The notes under the pieces: generated by a model
What the model saw: the letters and a program-made list of their open reading frames with translations, nothing else
Database searches by the model: none
What the model was told of the DNA's origin: nothing
In this document: one piece after another, positions 58,650 to 64,000 of the stretch
Layout: every line of letters starts with the position of its first letter
Numbering within the stretch: position 1 is the stretch's first letter
DNA from: Isoetes taiwanensis
Lineage: Eukaryota; Streptophyta; Lycopodiopsida; Isoetales; Isoetaceae
Assembly (NCBI GenBank): GCA_021234155.1
Contig: JAJEKV010000017.1
Coordinates: 20,464,501-20,528,500 of the forward strand
Reading direction: 5' to 3'
Length of the DNA: 64,000 bases
Made by a program: the position numbers and the translations under genes

Positions 58650-60050
58650 GAATACCTTAAACCATCCATCCGCCATAGCCTATTTGTTGGCTAAGATTTT
58701 GCTGCCCCACGTCCATCCTTCCCACGGCGAGACCTCCATGGCAACCCGGACGACATGCATGCGTTGAAGAAAAAGAGCACTTAATTTGCATACCTCGTCC
58801 CCATCGAAAGGCGGTATCCAGCCGAGGCAATCGGGGTTGTCTGGGGAACATGCCGGTTCCCTCCAGGCTAAGCTGGCAAGCTTGGAGGCATCACGGGACC
58901 ATCTGCCAGGGGTTGCGCTCAAGAAGCGGCTTCTCCAGCGGAAGGGCGAATTTCCCTTGTGGAAGTTAAACTCGGGGATTATGATTGCGGGGAGCCCAAA
59001 GGCTAATGACCAGATAAGAGGGGAGATACAAGCAACAATGCAGCTAGTCACGGAGATGGGGCACCGCTTGGATAAGGTCCACCAGCAGTGGATGGAAGAC
59101 ATGGCGCAAGCACAGGCTGATAGAAGGGGCTGCTGCAGCAGATTGTACAAGTCAGAAGCATGGCTGGTCGGATAGATGCTAAGGAAAAGGATGTGGAAGC
59201 GGTGCGGGGGAGGCTCCAATTCCTTGATGAAGCAAAGGCAGACAGGCAGGAGATGTCAGGAAGATGCTCACATATAGAGAACCATATGACCCACTTACAG
59301 CAAGAGATGCAGGACCTCCGAATGGAGGTGCAACGAGTCCGGAGTGCACCACAGTCGTCTGCACCAGCACCCCCCATGCCGTGAGGGGTGGCTCGAGGGA
59401 ATCAGCCGGTACTTCGTGAGGAGCAAGACATCCGAGCACGCCCAACCTTATTGTCTTGGGGATTGGCCGGGGCAGCAAGGGCAGGATTTGCGAGGTAAGC
59501 TTACCACCACGGTACTTGCAAAGCTCCAATTAATATTTGGTTATCAAGAGTCCAATCGTGGTCGGCCGGACCGAACATGAGACCTCGGCTAGTTAAGTTT
59601 GCGATCTTGGATTGGGAGGCAAAATCTTTGTTGTTGCACCGCATCTTCGCCGCTTGAAAGGTACATCCATATACCTAGATCCGGATCTCACGCATGCCGC
59701 AACAACGGGGGAAAGAAGCCAAGAGCTGGTCAAGATAAGAGAGAGGCCGTGTCGAGGGGACTCTTGGTTTGGTTAATGGCAAGATGAAGGTATATGTGCC
59801 TCCTCGCCGACGATTCACGGAGGTAGCACTCCCACGAACACCGGGTCGCAGGGCAGAGCGGTCGGGGGGCATCAGGCCAGGCGCAGGCGAGGAGAGGCGG
59901 ATTGAGGCCTTCCACAACCGCAAGCACATCCATCGGGGTCCCGCGGAGCGTGCCGCCTGAAGTTATTCCAACCCACGCCGGCTTCGAGGCACTCGGATGG
60001 GTCCCACCCGCATTCAAATAGGGAAAGTGTCTTCGCATTGTTTCACGGAA
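58650..60050 (+). pseudogene. LINE ORF1 (coiled coil plus C-terminal domain)
   Basis: Plus strand, GC-rich. 58850-59385 encodes a long coiled coil (IRGEIQATMQLVTEMGHRLD; ENHMTHLQQEMQDLRMEVQR) in two frames, like the trimerising part of LINE ORF1 proteins. After a Pro-rich link, 59580-59830 reads RPRLVKFAILDWEAKSLLLH, then GTSIYLDPDLTHAATTGERS and LVNGKMKVYVPPRRRF. This is the RNA-binding/C-terminal domain order of plant LINE ORF1. Frame changes occur near 59165, 59390, 59660 and 59760. Its 5' end is uncertain. Confidence 0.6.
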
Positions 60051-60104
60051 TTTTAGGGGGCTTCGGGCGCGGGGAAAAGGCGATGGCTTGAATGGGATCG
60101 CGAC

Positions 60105-60110
60105 AGACAT
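60105..60110 (+). repeat. Target-site duplication, left (AGACAT)
   Basis: AGACAT is repeated at 61816-61821. Removing the insert and one copy restores GCGACAGACATCGTCTTC, which reads ATDIVF in the endonuclease. Confidence 0.8.
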
Positions 60111-61815
60111 AGGGGTGTAAATATGGTAATGCTACCCAAAAAAACGCGAAAGCACTTAGCACTTAAAGCACTTAAAGCACTTGGGCTGCGCCGCGGCCAA
60201 AAGTCATGCCGTAAATGCTTCTGCACTGTACTTTGTTCTCGGCTAAGTTAGATTAATAATTATCACCTCTGATACTCTCCAATCTTTGCATTTTGATGCC
60301 ATGTAATGTCAAATTTTTTTTTTGCTGAGATACATTACATGGCAGTTTCGATGTTGGATTAGTTTCAATAGAGTATGGAGAAAGTTAGAGAAAATAACAA
60401 ACAAAAGAAGACTGGTTTAATCTGTTCAAAAAGAAGTAATGGAATTGCAAGGATAAAACTAAAAGTAATGGAATTGCATGAATAGTATTAAGATTGTTTT
60501 AATACAGAGACGGAATTGCAAGAATGTATTAAGATTGCTTTGATACAAAAGGATCTCAAAACTCTGATTAACAAAGCTTGATCAATAATGTAAATGACGA
60601 AATGTGAATGCACGCAAGACTACTCACAACAATATAGAACAACAATGATCATATAAAAGACAATGTTAACCCACTATTAGTGAAAATTGACCAACTTTGA
60701 GAGGTCATTTCTCCCGCATCAAGCTCAGATTTAATTGATTTAAACTGCAAGAGAAAGGCCATAGTGTCTACTTTTAGATGCAGGTAAAATCATCAAAAAT
60801 TATTCATTAAAACTCAAGATATCAAATTCTGAGTTTTGGTATATTTCTGTGACAAAAATCAGAACCTGTAACAAAAATCAGAACTTTGAGAGACTGTTTC
60901 TCCTCCTCATAGCTCAGATTTGAGTGATTTAAATTGCAAGAGAAAGTGCTAAGTGTCTAGTTTTAAATGCATGTGAGATCACTCAAAACCGATCAGCACC
61001 ACTCAAGATATTAAAGTCTGAATTTTGTATATTCTTGTGACATCAATTTCTGCACCCACTGTAACAGAAAAATCAGCCAAGTTTGAGAGGCTATTTCTCA
61101 CTCCTCAGAGATCGGATTTTGTGTGATTTTGATTGCAAAAGAAAGAGACCGAAGTATACTTCTAGATCAAAATGAAATCGCTCCAAATAGATTGGTAGAA
61201 CTCAAGATATCAATGTCTGAGTGCTCGTCAATTTTCCCATTTGGGAAAAAAAAAAATAACGTAGATCTAGGATACAACATTAGAGATGCATAATACATTG
61301 AAAGAATGGAACAAAAAATACTCTTAAGAAAAACAAAGAGTAATCAGATTGTCTCTTCTCACTTGATTTGAATCCTAAAAGCTTCTTCGGTTAAATGGAT
61401 GCTTTCAAGAGAGCTGCCCACAATTCAATCTCAATGCACAGAGATTGAATTATCAATCTAAATCAAATTGCAATAAAACATTGTTAATTCACCTATGATT
61501 TCTATGCCGATTTGAACTCTAATTTGTGTTCTTATCTTGCATTGAAAAAAGAAACTCCATCAATCTTGTCCCGTTCCAATGGAGTTCGCCCTTGAAGATC
61601 CTCGTCGGCGATCCTTACCATTTAGGAGATCTCCCCAGCGGGATCATCCATCTCATCGATCCCTACCTCCGCGGAATGATCCATCCTATTTACGGAGTAA
61701 CAACCCCTCGAGGTCGTTGAATGAAAAAGCACTTTCGAGGGTAAAGCACCTAAAAGCACTTAAAGCACTTGTCCGGATAGTGCTTTTTGGGTAGCATTAC
61801 CATATTTACACCCAT
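60111..61815. mobile_element. Non-autonomous DNA transposon with TIRs, 1705 bp
   Basis: The left end starts AGGGGTGTAAATATGG and the right end, read inward, ATGGGTGTAAATATGG. The inverted match runs about 32 bases through GTAATGCTACCCAAAAA. Next to the TIRs are AGCACTT repeats (60149-60183 and 61732-61770). A 6-bp duplication, AGACAT, flanks it. Six-base duplications are known for some minor superfamilies (Dada, IS3EU-like); I cannot assign one. There is no transposase reading frame. Confidence 0.8.
60694..61235 (+). repeat. Three degenerate units of about 190 bp inside the transposon
   Basis: Each unit contains TTTGAGAGnnnnTTTCTC, AGATTT..GTGATTT, TGCAAGAGAAAG..., ACTCAAGATATnAA and TCTGAnTTTTG. 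They start near 60694, 60881 and 61076. No coding content. Confidence 0.7.
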
Positions 61816-61821
61816 AGACAT
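61816..61821 (+). repeat. Target-site duplication, right (AGACAT)
   Basis: Matches 60105-60110 exactly; the LINE endonuclease reading resumes immediately. Confidence 0.8.
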
Positions 61822-64000
61822 CGTCTTCCTGCAGGAGACATGGGAGTATGAAGGGCATCGATTGCCGGACATTCAAGGATATCGGCATTTCTCACTTGCT
61901 AATGGCGCCATGGTCGACGAAGATGCGGTGGAGTGGCTTGCTACTTTAGGGATGCCTTAGCGCGCCAAGATCACACCGGAAGTCACGATGCATTTAACAT
62001 TTGCATGTGGGTAGCGGTATTAGAGCCTAGTCATGTCCCATTGTTTCTTGCTAGTTGCTACATTCCCCATGCGGGCTCTAAAGTTCTACCGGTACATGAT
62101 GCGGAACACGGATGTCCGGATGCCGTATAGGGAAGCGTATGATGACATAGACCGCTATAGGCAGGCGAGGGGCCAGTGCTTTTGCTAGGAGATTTCAATG
62201 CTAAAAGACGGCCTTTGATTCGCGGTCGGTGACCTTCAAAGGCGGCGCTAATCTTGTCTGCTTTGGCTTGAGACAACCACTATTCAAAGATACACGGCAC
62301 TCCCGGGGATATGGTGGTTAGACCATTTGGCGTGTTTGGTCCGGCTCCGCCCGGGTTTTGACATGGTAATTTGTAATGGTATGCGGCCGATGGCCACACC
62401 TCGGGGGTGTTACTTGCAGGAGTGATAGGCGGGATGGGGGAGCTAGTGTGTTGGATTACCTTCACTTCCCCGGCAAAGACTTGACATGGTTACACACTTC
62501 TCCATTGGCACAAGCTAAGGGGGATGAGGAGGCTTTTGTCCGGATCACTACCCACTTTATGTCACGTTGAATTGGGAGCACTCAATAGTGGAGACACCGC
62601 AAAGGGGGCGTGGAGGATTACCATACATCCCACGCTATCAGAAGCAGGGACAGTATGAATCTGTGTTGGTGCGGGAGTTACAGGGGTTTGATAGTTTCTA
62701 CACACTGCAAGATAGTTGTGCATGGCTGGTGAGTGCGCTGCTTGCAGCTGCTGGTGCTTCCTTTGCAGTGAAGGGCCCGAGGGACACCGCGCATTTTCCT
62801 GAGAACCCGTGGTTTGATGCTGATTGCAAGGCTCTAAAGAGCCAGCTGCGCTTGGTCATAGATCCACAATTGCGGCCACAGGCCCTGCAAGACTATAAGT
62901 TCTTCCTAAAAGCCAAGAAGGGGAGATACATGGCAGAAACCCAGCAGCGCCTGTTTGACATGCTCATAGTAGAGCCAAAAGCTTTTTGGCGTAAGGTGTT
63001 ATACCAGAAGCGCCAGGTGGCTGGTAATGTAAGTGTGGAGCAATGGATGCACCTGCGGGGAGTTATATGACCCCCGGGAGCTAATGCCGTGGTCCCCGGA
63101 TCAGGGAGAGGTGTTGCAGCTCCACGCGGGGGGAGGATGTCCAGCCAGGTCTCGAGCATCCGGGCGAATGGCAAGGCAAAGGATTCTGAGGGCTCGCAGT
63201 AGGCCGAGCTATTGAAATGGGGTGGCCCATCGTGGTAGGGGCCCCGACGGTGATCATTAACCGTGCTCGAGGGAGGGGCTCCCCCGTGAGTGGATGGTTA
63301 GTAAGGTTGTTCCCTGTTCATAAAAGGCTGGAAATACTGGATGAGCCGTGAATTACTGGGATGATTATGGTAAGCTCGTTGTTTGCAAAGCTCGGCGGGG
63401 GTGGTGGAGAAGAAACTCACTAAGTGGGCCGAGGAGGGGTGCGGGCAATTGGGCGGGCTTTCACCCGGCTCACCCCCCTAACCGACCATATCTTCACTTT
63501 GAGAGTGTTGATGGAGGCAAAGCGGGAATCGCGACGCAGGACTTGTATTGTTGCTTTGTAGATTTTAAAGGCGCATATGATACCGTCCCCCGAGACATCT
63601 TTGTGGCGGGCGAGGTTGCAAGAATTGCGAAGTTCCACAGGGAGTTGCGTAATGTGGTGCACCCGGCTTTATGATGGGATTTATGCCGCAATGCCTTATG
63701 AAGATCGGATGGTCGCTAGCACTATGGGAGTTAAGCGGGGGCTGCCCGTTGTCTCCAACGCTCTTTGGGTTGTACATTGATAGCTTGGAGACGTGGATGC
63801 AGCACCATGGGGGAGCCGGGGTGCAATTATCTGATTCGACCTCTGTGAGCCAGTTACTATATGCGGATGATGTAGGTTTGCTAGCCCACACGGCCAGCAG
63901 TATGCAGCAGCATTTGGATGCCCTCAGTGGGTTCTGTGGGGCAACGGGAATGACAGTGAACTTGCACAAAACTAAGCTTCTCGCGATCCTGTCCTCGCAA

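Larger units (their letters stand above)
60010..64000 (+). pseudogene. LINE ORF2 (endonuclease, reverse transcriptase), interrupted
   Basis: It starts LRIVSRNFRGLRARGKGDG then GIATD, is cut by the transposon at 60111-61815, and resumes IVFLQETWEYEGHRLPDIQG, an APE-type endonuclease. GPVLLLGDFNAK (about 62171-62205) is the GDFN motif. 62567-63070 is the connector. Reverse transcriptase runs from 63400: DHIFTLRVLMEAKRE, CFVDFKGAYDTVPRDIF, GVKRG..CPLSPTLFGLYIDS, and QLLYADDVGLLA with YADD at 63860-63871. The catalytic Asp in VDFKGAYD and both Asp of YADD are present. Frame changes and the insertion make it inactive as read. The frame is still open at the window end. Confidence 0.75.

Overview
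The window looks like a repeat-rich, gene-poor nuclear segment of a land plant. The evidence is GT-AG introns, a plant-type LURP-one-related gene, Helitrons, a Ty3/gypsy relic and several LINEs. A seed-free lineage (fern, lycophyte or bryophyte) is my guess only. I see no rRNA gene, no convincing tRNA gene and no CRISPR array. Most coding traces are broken by single-base frame changes while splice sites and motifs stay readable, so the cause is either recent decay or indel errors in the assembly.

Layout. 0.16-2.0 kb: an unrecognised secreted/membrane protein gene read in three frames; a truncated copy with its 5' flank lies at 42.4-43.2 kb on the minus strand. 2.1-3.6, 37.9, 40.1-41.1 and 45.8-46.6 kb: 3' ends of one LINE family (zinc-knuckle C-terminus, TATTC-type tail). 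4.2-6.1 and 8.1-9.8 kb: two related Helitrons, each filled by a 1.4-1.6 kb polypurine tract. 6.1-7.4 kb: a Ty3/gypsy protease-RT relic. 11.5-22.9 kb: a composite region with minus-strand FCP1-like phosphatase, ParB-like/methyltransferase-like and acidic N-terminal pieces, then a plus-strand DUF7869-like gene. 23.1-26.6 kb: a palindrome cluster and a second DUF7869-like gene. 27.8-33.5 kb: a possible third Helitron. 33.8-34.4 kb: a two-exon LURP-one-related gene, the best-preserved host gene. 49.9-57.3 kb: a second composite, with a minus-strand ParB-like plus DNA-methyltransferase gene diverging from a plus-strand DUF7869-like gene. 58.7 kb to the end: a LINE with ORF1, endonuclease and reverse transcriptase, split by a 1.7 kb DNA transposon with terminal inverted repeats and a 6-bp target duplication.

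The most interesting signal is the pair of composites. Each joins a ParB-like domain and a bacterial-style DNA methyltransferase to a DUF7869-like protein with a possible D-D-D triad. Each also has its own short palindrome scattered through introns and promoters: CACGC..GCGTG at 12-19.6 kb and AGTGTATTC..GAATACACT at 50-54 kb. A third palindrome, AAATTGGG..CCCAATTT, marks 23.1-23.6 and 39-41.5 kb. I infer a mobile-element superfamily in which the ParB/methyltransferase protein recognises or modifies its own element's palindromes and the DUF7869 protein may be the nuclease or transposase. This rests on reading alone; no database search was run.
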